Source: Atrina japonica (taxonomy: Eukaryota; Mollusca; Bivalvia; Pterioida; Pinnidae). From it: a stretch of 64,000 nucleotides of DNA. The stretch is from NCBI GenBank assembly GCA_030159075.1, contig BROG01000484.1:349001-413000 (forward strand), in the 5' to 3' direction. The notes below the pieces were generated by a model. The model did not search any database and was not told the DNA's origin. It worked only from the letters and a program-made list of their open reading frames with translations. Both the position numbers and the translations under genes were made by a program. Below, in pieces: positions 11,411 to 40,266 of the stretch. The number at the start of each line of letters is the position of its first letter. Position 1 is the stretch's first letter.

Positions 11411-11658
11411 AACTGTAACCACGTGTCAAGATATATCATAACGTGCAGCACATGGATCCGACACTAAAGATCTTAGCAGCCGTTAGGTAATGTTGTGGCA
11501 ATCGCCAGAGAAGTTATAACTTGTTCTGCACCTACGGCCGTAAGAAAGAAGAACTGGATAAAGTAAAGTGAAGTGCAGTGACCAAACATCATTTGAATCA
11601 GTCAACAACATGAGTTATCCCAGCTTGGTCACAGACGCAACCCAAATTATTCACCTAA

Positions 11659-11847
11659 TATTACACCTTACCTAGAAAGGGGGCCGATGAGTTTGATGAA
11701 GTTCTCAAAACTTTAGACCAGTTGCAAGAAAAACAAGAAAATGATGCGACCCAGGAAGTGTTACGTGATGCTTTGCTAATCCACATTACAGAAATGAGGG
11801 AAGAAACTCACGACTATTACAACTACTCTGAAAGAATTGAAGGATAA
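11659..11847 (+). pseudogene. Coding relic, possibly gag-like, unrecognised
   Basis: A 62-codon open stretch with protein-like composition (ADEFDEVLKTLDQLQEKQEN, then EVLRDALLIHITEMREETHD), ending at a TAA at 11845. A second protein-like stretch, GQKRKTQHDAQGGRAKPPRK, lies at about 12075-12160. Both sit between two PLE2 fragments. They may be remains of a retroelement structural protein or a host exon; no family was recognised. Confidence 0.3.
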
Positions 11848-12499
11848 CGTACAGCCAGGAGTCAGAACGAACATATATGGGTACTAATATAAGCCTACGC
11901 CACAAACTCATCCTTGATGTATCCTAGAATGTCCAAAGAATAACGGAACGGCAAACAACAACAACAACGACAACATCTAGAACCTGAGAACAAAGTCATC
12001 GATCTCGTCAAATCGGACCAGTGTTTTAAAAAATGTCACAGTCAGGATCCATAGAAAACGGAGACTTCAACTGGTCAAAAACGTAAAACTCAACATGATG
12101 CTCAAGGAGGGAGGGCAAAGCCACCAAGAAAGGAGAAAGTGGAAACCGAACAGCAATGAATGTATTTTTACTGTTTAACATGTAAATACGTTTAGTGTTC
12201 AAGGAATTCCGAACCGACCGATCTAGGACAAAAGACGTTCTTTTGCTCCGTGCTGTATGGGCCAAGATCAACCGTAGTTAGTGAGACAAGTGACAAAGTT
12301 TTGTGATGAACGTTTTTAACATGAAGTTAATGTTTTCAAAGTTAATGTTGCTCATAGTTCTCTTAATGTATTGTAATGACAATTCACAAAGTTAATTTCT
12401 CATAGTTAATGTTTTCATTCATGCTTATGTATTTGTACAAAGTCACAGAAAGTTGAATCATATCACATAATTAATGTTCTTCTCATAGTTCATGCTTAT

Positions 12500-12860
12500 A
12501 TGTATTGTGTGTGTGTGTGTCTCTGTGTCTGTGTGTATGTGTGTGTGCTACCCTTCCTAACCTTCCTGTTTTCGCTACCCACGCCCGCCCCTCCTGGTTA
12601 ATATAAGAGTCATCGCCCCTTTTGTATCCACCCCTATAGTCTATATATAGAGTAATCCCCCTTTGTTCCACCTATACAGTCTATACAAGTGATCTCCCTT
12701 TGCCCCATCTCTACAGTCTATTGTAATCTCCCTTTGTTTCAAAATGTATAAGAGTAATCTCCCTTTGATACAATCTTAGTTTTCCAAAGTCGAGCTGTAC
12801 CGCTACTCTCTCGCGCCATTTGTGTACTCTCCACGACGTGGTGCCAACCACCAACTAGTT
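12500..12860. repeat. (TG)n tract and tandem TAATCTCCCTTTG units
   Basis: A TG-rich tract at about 12505-12547 is followed by four degenerate units of roughly 35-50 bases, each with a phrase like ATAAGAGTAATCTCCCTTTG, at about 12605-12780. This resembles repeated promoter-like units of an LTR, but no paired LTR or primer site could be shown. Confidence 0.5.
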
Positions 12861-13219
12861 TCACAAGCTGGAAAAACCCAAAGTTTCGGTTCTAAAAATA
12901 GATTCACACTCTCAGCTCAAAACTGGAAAAACCCAACTTCTCTCTCTTACCGTTGACTTCCTCGGGAAACTCACGTGAATGAACTCACGTGGACCTCTCG
13001 TGGTAACGAAGGCTCTCATTGGTTCCATAGAGATGGCCGCCCCCACAACCTATCCACTCTTCCGGTCATAGACACACCTCCGAGCTATTGGCTCTTTCTC
13101 CTTATTGCCATGACAACATGACCTCACTTCCGGTAATGACACACTTCCGGTATGACGCACTTTTCTCCGGTTATGACGTCACACAGGGGCGGCTCTCCGG
13201 CGGGCCAAATTGACCTGTA

Positions 13220-13640
13220 TGGTCCGATACGATTTTATTGTTAAACATTATGAATCCCCCCTCTCACAGATATTTAGATAGTGATTCTGGATCACGACCA
13301 CAGACTGTGACTCCGTTTCACCAATTCACTAGTGAACTTGACCTCATCACCAAATGACCTTTTTACCTGAATAGACCCTTTCATCGAACTAGAAAGGTTA
13401 TGGAACATTTGTGTTGCATGCCAGCACGGCTGACTCCTTCCAGACACCTGGTCTATCCCGTTTTGTGGATTCGTAATTGTTCTTCCTGTTGAGGACATTT
13501 GCACATCTAAATTGTCGTGTAATAACTTGAGATTTTGTTATTCTGAATATAAAATTTCAAGCCGTGACAGAGCACATTTAAGAATGTGATTAATGCCATG
13601 TAAGGAAAAGCAATGATAATTTTCTTCTATGTGACAAAAA
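13220..13640 (+). mobile_element. PLE2 3' tail, second copy, plus strand
   Basis: The sequence from GGTCCGATACGATTTTATTG through GAATCCCCCCTCTCACAGAT, the CACGACCACAGACTGTGACT stretch, and GTGACAGAGCACATTTAAGA repeats the segment 10870-11400 in the same orientation, with several internal deletions. Only the last few codons and the tail are present. Confidence 0.8.
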
Positions 13641-13649
13641 CGTTCGTTC

Positions 13650-14640
13650 GTGCCGAGCTTCAAGACATGATATTCCTACTCAGATTTCATATCGGTTATC
13701 CATCTGAAAGAATATTGTTTCAACAAAGATATATAGTACAAAATATAAGGGGGTTCGTGGTATGTTCTCTCTAAAATTGCCTTTAATTGACAAGCTTTGA
13801 AAGACCATCCGAAGCTTCCAGACACTATTTAATGACCTGTTATCCTCCAAAAGCATCACCTCGATAGATTGGATAACAAGGGGAAATGCAGGAGAGATAA
13901 GCCGGATATAGTTCGGAGTATGGAACGTTACAATAAAGAAATGCCAGGGGCAGTTACGTTTTTAATTTTACAAGTCCTGAGAGGCATGTGTGTTTTCAAA
14001 GAGTATCACATTGATATATTGATTAACCAAAATCTCCCTCCCAAATAAATAAATTTATCGGACGAATGTCAGGGGTTCAGAGTGTGCTACGCGGTGCATT
14101 TTTTAATTTTAATTGCCCGAACATGTATTTTGATTCTAGCTTCGACACGACATCTGAACATGATTCTTCGTGGTCTGAGTATACCCTTGATAAAACAAAA
14201 TTGTTCTACAAAGCATAAGAGGTCAATATCAAACGTCTGATATTTGAATTTTAAGAGCTCTAATATGTCATTTTCTGGCTCCCAGACACTAAAACATAAA
14301 CCTAACTATCTCTTCCGGTAAGCATCACTGATAAACATCATCAATTAATCTTTCTGAATCTTTTTGGATATTCCAACGAAGTCTTTTTTTTCTTTCTCAA
14401 TAAGATATACATATAACTATAACAGTAACTTGGTCCATAGAGTCAGATCATGTTTCGTTGCTACGCGAGGATCATCAGATCAAACGAGATCCTGGCTCTT
14501 TGGATCAAGTTATTGTCGTAATGATAAACTCGTTACATCCCTCTGGCCATTTTTATAACTTAAATATCAGTACAAATATTCATCGTTTTTATTGGTCAAA
14601 TACATAATCTATTTTGCAAAATAGTTAATTACAATATCGT
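13650..14640. other. No gene recognised
   Basis: Spacer without a supportable open frame. Only weak resemblance to the surrounding repeats. Confidence 0.4.
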
Positions 14641-14690
14641 ATGCCGATCATCATTTTTCATCATGTAAGTATCGAAATGATGATCGGCAT
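14641..14690. repeat. Perfect 16-bp inverted repeat (hairpin)
   Basis: ATGCCGATCATCATTT at 14641-14656 is exactly complementary to AAATGATGATCGGCAT at 14675-14690, with an 18-base loop. Confidence 0.85.
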
Positions 14691-14724
14691 AAGAAATAAA
14701 ATGTCATTTTGGTTGATACTTAAA

Positions 14725-14875
14725 TCTGGGTCCCAAATCACAGTAGGTGTGGCACGTAAAATGACCCTTACTGCATTGATGTGGGGCCATAGCGCAGGTA
14801 TTTCACCTTAAGCTGATGACACCTCCTTACTAATAAAAACGTCTTGGCAGGAGGATGTCAAATAACACTGAAAAT
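14725..14875 (+). mobile_element. Degenerate SINE-B body
   Basis: CACAGTAGGTGTGGCACGT, ACTGCATTGATGTGG-like, TTCACC and GATGACACCTCC follow the order of the body of the intact SINE at 41181-41450. The tRNA-like head is not visible. Confidence 0.5.
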
Positions 14876-15828
14876 AACAATGCAGTAGTCGCGTGTGAGT
14901 TCTCATACAGATAATATAGATTATAACCATCCCTTGATATGGATTTATAATACATATCACGAGCTGTGCTGATATGAATTGCCATTGTTATCACATATAC
15001 AAAACAAGAAAAACTTGATGCAAAGCATCAATTCGCCGCCAAAGGTATTTCAAAGGAAGTATACATGTACATGTATATAAAACGTAATTTAGAAAAACAT
15101 TTATGGAATAATTCAGAATTATTTTTTTTAAAACAAGTCCGTATTCCAGTCTGTTTCGTTCATTGTTGGAGTGGTTCGATCTTGTTTAACATGATAATTC
15201 TGACTTTATCCATTATTACACAAAACTCGTGTTAAAAGTAACATTTTATTATATGTAGACTTTAACATGTACTACATGTACTACAGTTTTTATGTCGAAA
15301 TAAAAGTAAAAATGGTGTGCTTCAGTAATTAAGGTCTGTTTCGGTAAATCGTCCAACCCGTTTTCACTTTGTTGTTCTCCCAATCATCAATATTTCATAC
15401 GACACATTTCGTTTTCGGTGTTATATTTATTCCGTTTTGCACAAACGAAATCATTTTAAATGATAAAAAACAATTTGTTCCAAATTTCCGTCGTCCACTA
15501 AACTTATATAATAGGATATCATGCTCTTATCAAAATCAAAAGCAATCACGTAATGATTGCTCCCATCATTTCGACTAATGTCTCCCACTTATCGTTATTT
15601 CATTTCTTATGTCTATGTCTCTACAAAAAATACGAATCGCGGTATTATACCTTAATTGCATTAAAAAAAATTTAGATGCTGATTATTTATGAAACAAACC
15701 AACATCACTTTCTTATCTGAAATTTAATAGCGTTTTTGCCTCAAATAAAATTACTACGTCATTACTTCCGCGTTCAAAGAAACTAACAGCTCCTTCCATA
15801 TACTACTTCCTAACTTAATTTGAAATCT

Positions 15829-15852
15829 ATTCGCCGCCTCCTAGCGGCGAAT
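15829..15852. repeat. Short GC-rich hairpin
   Basis: ATTCGCCGC (15829-15837) pairs exactly with GCGGCGAAT (15844-15852) across a six-base loop. The GC-rich island stands out in AT-rich DNA. A related ATTCGCCGCC lies at about 15031. Confidence 0.6.
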
Positions 15853-15901
15853 AATCACCATATTATTAGTTTAATATACCTTTTGGAAGGTATAAATTCG
15901 A

Positions 15902-16150
15902 ATGACTTGCATTTGGTCTCAGAAAAAAAATATCGATGATATCATAACATGGGTTAAGGATGAAAAAGAACATGGTCTAAAACTGACCGAAGTGTTAGAC
16001 AGAGGTGATGAGACTGGACTACGTTCCAACAAACAAGTGCTAAATAAAAAAGTGAAGTTGTATATGCGTGAAAATCGTGTGAAAGCGATCAAAGGTATTC
16101 CAAAATTTGAAAATAGAAAAGGAAAAGCAGAGGTTTCTGGGAATGGTTAA
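15902..16150 (+). pseudogene. Unrecognised coding relic
   Basis: An 82-codon frame with a charged, protein-like composition (NIDDIITWVKDEKEHGLKLT, then VKLYMRENRVKAIKGIPKF) follows the GC hairpin. Further protein-like stretches in other frames extend to about 16473 (for example VHFKIIQTKCLANTPVVKRY). It may be a decayed gene or element protein. No family recognised. Confidence 0.3.
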
Positions 16151-16821
16151 CTAGGAGAGTTTACCCGGAACATGACCAGAAATCAGCTGTTACATGACTT
16201 ATCGGAGAAAACGTTGAGTGACACTGGATTGAAAAACATGACAAAGCGTTTGATTCTCTTGAAAATACAGTAACAAGTTCTCTGGGCATGACCAGCAAAA
16301 CAGTCCATTTTAAAATAATACAAACGAAGTGCCTGGCCAACACCCCAGTGGTGAAACGCTACTGCATAACCATACATGTAGGCGTCCCGCCAAAGAGTCA
16401 AATATATACTCCGACCACTCTTCCAATGCTGAATCCATGCTACATGGTCAACAAAACACCTGTGATGTGTTAAAAACTACCCTACACAGTAGAAGAAAGT
16501 ACTAAAACGGGACAGTAGAGAACAAATATGGTCAAAAGCTAATTTCCAAATCCGAGCAACTGGCCCATAATATCCATGTAAACAGGCCTTAGCGCTGCAA
16601 AATAGTCCCCTCGCAAGGACACACATGTGACAACGTATGCCACACTTACTCTCTATTTCAATTTTCTTGAATACTCTCTTTATTCTAATTAATTTTTAAC
16701 TAGTTTTAGCTCATTTTGTCCTATGCTATAAAACAGTAATTATTTTAAGTTAATGGAATTGTTGTACGACTTTTAACTGGGAGATAATCTATATAGAATT
16801 ATAAAATATGTAACATAGATG

Positions 16822-17086
16822 CATAGGCGTCGGAGCCGGGGGGGGGGGGTCTAAGGGGGGCTTAGCCCCCCCCCCCCCCCCCCCGCTCAGCGAAAAAGGC
16901 AAGCAAGAGAATGAAGCGAGACTTTTTTTGCAAAGATAGGCATAGGTGTTGAAAATTGGGGCTTAGCCCCCAAGACGTTTCTGGCGTGTGTGTGTTTTAA
17001 GTTGGTTTAGCCCCCCCACTTCTGGCGTGTGTGTGTTTTAAGTTGGTTTAGCCCCCCCCACTTTCAATTTGCTTCCGACGCCTATG
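16822..17086. mobile_element. MITE with terminal inverted repeats and G/C tracts
   Basis: The left end CATAGGCGTCGGAGC (16822-16836) is the inverse of the right end GCTTCCGACGCCTATG (17071-17086), apart from one missing base. AGATG precedes the left end and follows the right end, a possible 5-bp target duplication. Inside are a G run, a C run of about 22, and a ~40-bp unit (TTCTGGCGTGTGTGTG then TTAAGTTGGTTTAGCCCCC) repeated twice. Confidence 0.8.
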
Positions 17087-17442
17087 AGATGTACTAGTTT
17101 AAAGGCACTGATTGTATATAAGCCCGCTAAACCTATTTAAAATGTTCCAGTGCCATTGGTGCAAATATCTACAGTACCCAACCTACTGTGATAAGTCTCG
17201 TAATGTTCTGCATCTGGTAGGACGGTTAACTGATTCTTAACCCAATTTATCCTTATACTAAATTTTCAAAAACAATATTCAGTTTCGATATATTTTATAA
17301 TTAACAAATTTGATTCTCACACTTACACTGTTTCGGATCTTCCGTAACAAAATGAGGGATCTTCGATGTAGTAAATTATTGTATTACATTTATAAATATG
17401 TTACCTCTAAACACCGCCGACGTTTGATAAGCCAAACTGCCA

Positions 17443-17445
<3 letters not shown>

Positions 17446-17534
<89 letters not shown>
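17446..17534. repeat. (TA)n microsatellite
   Basis: About 44 TA units, ending some 100 bases upstream of the first TMEM163-like exon. Confidence 0.95.
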
Positions 17535-17537
<3 letters not shown>

Positions 17538-17642
17538 TAATAATATTGAAGTTTGGAACAGCCGTTTATAGTCTACATTTGTACCTGTCAATAAAACTTT
17601 TATTTTCTGCGCATGACAAGTTATTTTATTTTAGTTTATGCC

Positions 17643-17711
17643 ATGGAGAAGAAAAGAAGTATAAAATCTCGATTTCAAGCCAGCTGTGAAGGATGAGCGG
17701 ATTTTCTGGCT

Positions 17712-17722
<11 letters not shown>
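17643..17722 (+). promoter_or_regulatory. Two upstream ORFs in the TMEM163-like leader
   Basis: ATG 17643 opens a 17-codon frame ending TGA at 17694, in the same frame as the main start. ATG 17693 opens a nine-codon frame ending TAA at 17720-17722, overlapping the main ATG at 17712. Both could lower translation of the main frame if this leader is transcribed. Alternatively, 17694 TGA may be a sequence difference within a longer N-terminus. Confidence 0.45.
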
Positions 17723-35034
<17,312 letters not shown>

Positions 35035-35225
35035 ATAATGGATTAAAACCCACAATACTTTGAACTTCTGAAGGTGGCAGCTTTGTTTTGACTGAATATA
35101 CATAAGTCTATTTAATGCACTCACATTTTTATCCGTATTTCAAGGGTGTACAATTCAATGCTTCGTTGAACGCATTTCACATTGATAATGTTTCCATACA
35201 TATCTGGTGTTATATATTTTAATTA

Positions 35226-35231
35226 ATAAAT
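35226..35231 (+). terminator. Candidate polyadenylation signal for TMEM163-like gene
   Basis: AATAAA about 190 bases after the stop codon. Further AATAAA copies follow near 35255 and 35320. Confidence 0.45.
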
Positions 35232-35349
35232 AATTGTTGGTAATGCTGAAAAAAATAAATCATTCAAACTACAGTTGTTACGTATAGTTATAAATATTTA
35301 TTGTATTTTATTTCTTGAATAAAATATATATTTTAATATGCAAATGTAT

Positions 35350-35355
35350 TTTATT
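35350..35355 (-). terminator. Candidate polyadenylation signal for the minus-strand gene
   Basis: AATAAA on the minus strand, about 52 bases after the stop at 35407. Confidence 0.5.
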
Positions 35356-35406
35356 GTTCTATTCTTGATAAAGGCACATTGTCACAAATGCAAGTAAAAT
35401 TTACCA

Positions 35407-36042
35407 TCAAATCAGGCTATATGGATATTTTTGTCGAGACAGGGGTACTAGAGCGTTAACTTTCGGTTTAAAACTGAATAAACCCTTCTCTTGTTTTTCC
35501 TTCAGAGTTTTATAAAACGATACATCGGATAATTGTCTATCGATCACTTCACCTGATTTTTCTAAAGACTGCTCCTTTAGTACCTTTTTCATTAAATCAT
35601 GTACTATTCCTGGATCCACCTGACGCAATTTCCTTTTTATTTCCGGCTGAAAATTATTTCTGTCGTATCCGGAATTATAAATTCTTGTTTCAACAGCTAG
35701 TCTACGAGCAGTTCTGGGCGAGTTGACCCATCTACGTTTAAAACCAGGTTGCATGGTTCTGAAGTTTTGAAATCTATAGTCATTGTTTAAAACTGCTCGA
35801 AATCCCTTTAGCTCTTCTAAGTTTCTTTCAACACGCCCCATTACTCGCCTGTGTATCGAATCTTTCACGCGCTGTTCACGTTCTATTGTCCTATTCAGAC
35901 GCTGTAATCGCTCCTCTTCTAACTCATTGGCACATTTCGCTCTCAGTCGATGTTTCAAAGACTCTCTAGCAATGTCTGCAAACACTGTCCCTTTGCCAAC
36001 GAATGATTCTCTTTGGTTATTCATAGCGTACCGTCCTTTCAT
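35407..36042 (-). CDS. Unrecognised basic 211-residue protein
   Basis: A single uninterrupted frame of 211 codons with strongly protein-like composition, rich in Arg, Lys and Glu. Residues about 25-85 (ESLKHRLRAKCANELEEERL onward) are predicted helical, possibly coiled coil. This is followed by a basic RRWVNSPRTARRLAVETR stretch and a Lys/Glu-rich end (FYKTLKEKQEKGLFSF). There is no signal peptide or membrane segment. The ATG at 36042 lies six bases after an acceptor-like TTTCTTTTAAG, suggesting a 5'-UTR intron or that this is the last exon of a longer gene. The gene is convergent with TMEM163; stop codons are about 370 bases apart. I do not recognise the family; a cytoplasmic or cilia-type structural role would be a guess. 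Confidence 0.75.
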   Translation of the reverse strand: MKGRYAMNNQRESFVGKGTVFADIARESLKHRLRAKCANELEEERLQRLNRTIEREQRVKDSIHRRVMGRVERNLEELKGFRAVLNNDYRFQNFRTMQPGFKRRWVNSPRTARRLAVETRIYNSGYDRNNFQPEIKRKLRQVDPGIVHDLMKKVLKEQSLEKSGEVIDRQLSDVSFYKTLKEKQEKGLFSFKPKVNALVPLSRQKYPYSLI

Positions 36043-36349
36043 GTTGTCTTAAAAGAAAGGTAAAAGCAAATTATCTGGTTATCAATTTCCTTAGGTTTAT
36101 AGCAACAACTTAAATGTTCATTTTGAATTTTTCAAACAATCAGTTGGATTCCTGATCTCTAAACTATATTGTAAAGAATAACATTTTTCATAATCACTGT
36201 CAGTAGTACTAAAATATAATACAGATGTAATGTAATGTGATTCAAATTTCTGCATTTATGGAATTCCTTTTACTCAGTAAAATAAAGCCAAGGTGATAGA
36301 ACTTGTGGTTTATTAGACCCTTTAATATAGTAAATGAGTGAACGTAGAC

Positions 36350-36925
36350 ATTTTACTTACTATAGACACAGACGGGAAATTGTCAACTAAGCTATACGAC
36401 AAACGCGACGATTTCAGCTTTCCCATCGTAAACTTTCCACATTTAAATAGTAACGTCCACAGTCACCCGCATGTGTAGTTTATATTTCACAAATGATCCG
36501 ATATGCCAGGGCGTGTTCAACATATGAGCATTTCATATACAGATGTATACTTCTCACTGACAAATTATTGACACAGGGATATCGGAAACCGGGTTTGATT
36601 TCAACGTTCCTCAAATTTTACGGTCGGTATAATAGTCTTGTTTGCGATTACTGGGTGGAATGTTGAGTTGCCTTTTCGTTGGCGGTTGTTGAAACTTCTG
36701 TACGAATTGTGACGAGGATTTGTTCCTCACGTATTTCATTTGGACTTGACTGTGGACTCACGGCGGGTGTGACCGGTCGACAGGGGATGTTTACTCCTCC
36801 GTGGCACCTGATTCCACCTCTTGGTTTCCAGTGGTTTGTTTGTCCTTTTTTGCCGGATTTGTATCTGTGTCCTGGACATCGTTAGGATTTATAGTTTGGT
36901 ATCTGAGATGTTTTATATTTTCTCC
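36350..36925 (+). mobile_element. PLE1 3' half, plus strand, decayed
   Basis: GACGGGAAATTGTCAACTAA begins the DGKLSTKLYDKRDDF region. It is followed by the IRYARACSTYEHF region, the FYGRYNSLVCDYW end and the full tail (GACTCACGGCGGGTGTGACC, CTCTTGGTTTCCAGTGG). It lies just upstream of the 211-residue minus-strand gene. Confidence 0.88.
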
Positions 36926-36959
36926 TTAATCTTTCAGGAGTTGCGAGAAAAAGATCCGA

Positions 36960-37570
36960 AATATAGTTACTGATTTTACTATACATTTAGATTTACTATT
37001 TGGCCTTATATGATATCAATTTCTGTTTGTTTTATTTGATTTTTGCTTTACATTCCGTCAATAATTTTTCACTTATATTGAGATATAAACAGTTTTAGGT
37101 TCTATACATTTTGGCCAGTACTATGGACAGACTCCAATGCAGTGAATATTCCTTTACGTGCCACGTCTTTCGCGACACGGGACCTCGGTTTTCAGTCTCA
37201 GCCAAAAGACTGGTGACTCTCACTTCGTATGGCGAGCGCTTAGCGAAAAGACAGTCACTACCATTTTAAGAGTCTTTGGTATGATCCGGTCCGGGAATCG
37301 AAATTTGAGCTCGATTGATGAAGACTAATTGACAGAAACCGTCTTGAGCATTATAACTTTGATATTATGTTTATAGATAGCCATCTTTTTTTACAGTGGG
37401 TACCTTTGTATGAATTTGGGTATACATTTAGATTTTTTGTTTGGCCTTTTGTGACACAACTCTCTCTTTGGAAAATATATATTTATTTTACATTGGAGCT
37501 CAACTGATGAAGTCTTATTGAGCATTATAACTTTGGTACTATGATATTTATTATTTTATGGCAAATTACT
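36960..37570 (+). repeat. Ribozyme-bearing repeat, two broken copies with an insertion
   Basis: A family start at 36960-37030 is interrupted by about 280 bases (37085-37305) that contain a tRNA/SINE-like stretch (ACACGGGACCTCGGTTTTCA). The hammerhead region follows at 37309-37348, with GAAAC, GTC and stem I kept but CTGATGA changed to TTGATGA. A second copy at 37380-37570 has CTGATGAAGTCTTA joined directly to TTGAGC at about 37498-37533, so the GAAA side is deleted. Confidence 0.55.
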
Positions 37571-37860
37571 AACAATATGATTAAATGTTTTCCTCGAAAC
37601 GTCATTAATGATATAACAAGATGTCTCGTGCGGCGGGGTGTTGCGTATATAGTCCATTTTCCATTTGTTTAAATTATTTCGGGCAAAGGGTAGTTTTATA
37701 ATTTGACGTGAGGGCCCATCAAAGGTACATGAATTTCAATCGATTGACACGTAGTAGTTTTGAAACATGAATAAATAACTTCAATAGAAAATAAGATATA
37801 ATATATTACTGACTAAACGGCGTAAAGTATTTACATATTGTTAAAATCAAACTAATAATG

Positions 37861-37864
<4 letters not shown>

Positions 37865-37950
<86 letters not shown>

Positions 37951-37952
37951 AT
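37865..37952. repeat. (TA)n with short (TG)n end
   Basis: TA run followed by GTGTGTGT. Confidence 0.95.
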
Positions 37953-37959
37953 ACAGTGA

Positions 37960-38095
37960 AACCTGTATCCTAAACCCAATGTCTTAGTCCTAATTGTCAT
38001 GCGAATGACCAATCAGCGATGCGTTGCCATGGTAGTTAGGACTAAAAGTTAGGATTTAGGACTTACGACCTTTCGTAAAACGGGCTTCTGGCCTT
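37960..38095. mobile_element. Small palindromic MITE-like repeat
   Basis: TGTATCCTAAACCCAATG and TCTTAGTCCTAA on the left are inverted as TTAGGACTAAAAG and TTAGGATTTAGGACTTA on the right, with about 35 bases between the arms. Confidence 0.6.
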
Positions 38096-38215
38096 TATCC
38101 TTATATATATATATATATATACATACGCCAATGCATTAAGGGCATATTTGGCGGTGTCTGTCTATAAGCTGAAGAAATAATTTTGCGAGATACATTAACC
38201 CTGTTGTTAACTGAG

Positions 38216-38218
<3 letters not shown>

Positions 38219-38290
<72 letters not shown>

Positions 38291-38291
38291 C
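38219..38291. repeat. (GT)n-(GA)n microsatellite
   Basis: GT run of about 25 units passing directly into GA. Confidence 0.95.
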
Positions 38292-38310
38292 CCGGAATTT
38301 GAATTTACTG

Positions 38311-38493
38311 AGAGCCGTCGTGCCTCAACGGTAGAGTGTTCGATTTGCAACCCGACGGTCGCGGGTTCGAGCCTCCGTGGAGGCGGCTGGCTTTTCCTAT
38401 CCTTCAAAAAACGAGGTCCCGTGCCAATGTTCGAAGTTTCATTTTGTCCATAAACCACGATTTACATTGCTTATTTATTTATTTATTTATTAA
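38311..38493 (+). mobile_element. tRNA-derived SINE (family C)
   Basis: AGAGCCGTCGTGCCTCAACGG carries an A-box-like TGCCTCAACGG (38321-38331). GGGTTCGAGCC (38363-38373) is a close match to the internal promoter B box. An anticodon-loop-like TTTGCAA lies between them, resembling tRNA-Cys(GCA). The body ends in a (TTTA)n tail at about 38470-38493. The acceptor ends do not pair as in a true tRNA gene. Confidence 0.7.
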
Positions 38494-38499
38494 GACATC

Positions 38500-40165
38500 T
38501 TCGTTAAAACCAAATTATTTCCTCGACTTTGACCGTCAATATACACCAGCAATACCCAAGATAAACCTTATACTTAAGGATACCTCAATTCGAAAGAGAT
38601 TTTTTCTAACCATTGATAGAAGTGCAAATATTATTGGTACTTGATACACAGATCAGAGTAGGCAAAATCCTACGAAAACATATTCCCTGTACATAGTGGT
38701 CGAGCTATAGTATAGATTTTAAATACTGTGATTTATTTAATATTAACAATTCTCTGTGGATCGCGAATGACTTCTTAAACAAACATCAGTCTTATTGTTT
38801 GCCCGTAATTCGTACTTTTAAAAGTAAAATCTTATTGATTTTGGATTCCTGAATATTAAACATGAATGCAAATAATATATATGATTCTAACTTTGATGAG
38901 TTAATTCTCAACTAGATATAACTTAATAAAATAGCGACATTTCGTAGTTCCCTTCGCAACATCGAAAAGAACAAAAGTATAAAACTTAGTTATCATATTT
39001 TGTTTACTGATGTATGAAACAAATTATATATATTTATATCAGATATATATTATTTGTCAATAAGTTTTACCTGTATTATGTTGCTGATAATATTCCCTTG
39101 TAATAATAAAATCCTGTTTATATGAAATATTATTCCATCTTGAAGCAACAATTTAATAACTATTCAACAGAAATGTCCTGAAAAAAAATCCTCTTGTATG
39201 AAATTCATATGAATGTCCCATTATATTATTCCTTAAATTGAAAAAAATATATATCCGCATATCTCTGTATTACTCCAAAATTAATCATACTCGACCAGTA
39301 GATAATCAGTCACATACAATCTCATTCTAGTATGATAATAGAACGATACCGCGCATATAAGAATTATTCAATAAAATCGCAAACACATGATTTTTAAGAT
39401 GATACATACATTGTATCAAACATGCTCGTTTTATTGAGTCGCCGGACGACTGTTTAGTATTATGACTGCCATAAATATTTAAAGTGTCCGTTACATGTAC
39501 GCATTTTTGTTGGGTGAGCTAAATAACGTAGTGCTGCCGAAGGAATTCGCTTTATTGATGAGATTAAAACATAGATAAGTCAGGACACTCGTTTCATTTG
39601 TATAGATGTAAGAAAAGTACACTAAAACTAAAGTGTATGGTTATATATACAATACTCTTACCTGCATAGAGACGGACAGTACAAATCAATACATAGGTGT
39701 ATATTTAATCACTTATTGGAGCCTTTGCCGTCAGGTAAAAATCTTTCTTAACAATGAATGTATAAATATTCAAAGTTACTTCATTTGAAATTTTGTACAC
39801 CGTCTTCATTGACCCACGCCGTGCGGATGAAATAAAGATGTATGTATTTGGTTATCAAATTTAGAGGTGTCTTTGAAAATAGATATGCTTTATTAATCTT
39901 GGCAAAGGTTAAATATAACTGATGTGTAAATACATTATCAGATATATCATATTAAATTTCATTTCATGTAAACAAGCATAACATATTCCAATGAAGTCAA
40001 ACTGATAAACAAACTGACGTCAAACTTAATAAAACGAGGCAAACTCCGCATTATACTTTACAGACAAAATATAATTTTGGACTCGGCATTTAAATATCAT
40101 TACAAAACATTTGTTGGATACCATTTAAAACGTTCAATCATTAGTAGTATCAAAGAAATATAATA
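38500..40165. other. No gene recognised
   Basis: AT-rich intergenic DNA with short direct and inverted stretches only. Confidence 0.4.
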
Positions 40166-40169
40166 TTGG

Positions 40170-40171
<2 letters not shown>

Positions 40172-40261
<90 letters not shown>
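40172..40261. repeat. (CA)n-(TA)n compound microsatellite
   Basis: About 27 CA units followed by about 17 TA units. Confidence 0.95.

Positions 40262-40266
<5 letters not shown>

Noticed and set aside
12590..12900. Complete LTR retrotransposon
   Set aside because: TAATCTCCCTTTG tandem units look LTR-like, but no matching second LTR, primer-binding site or pol frame is present.
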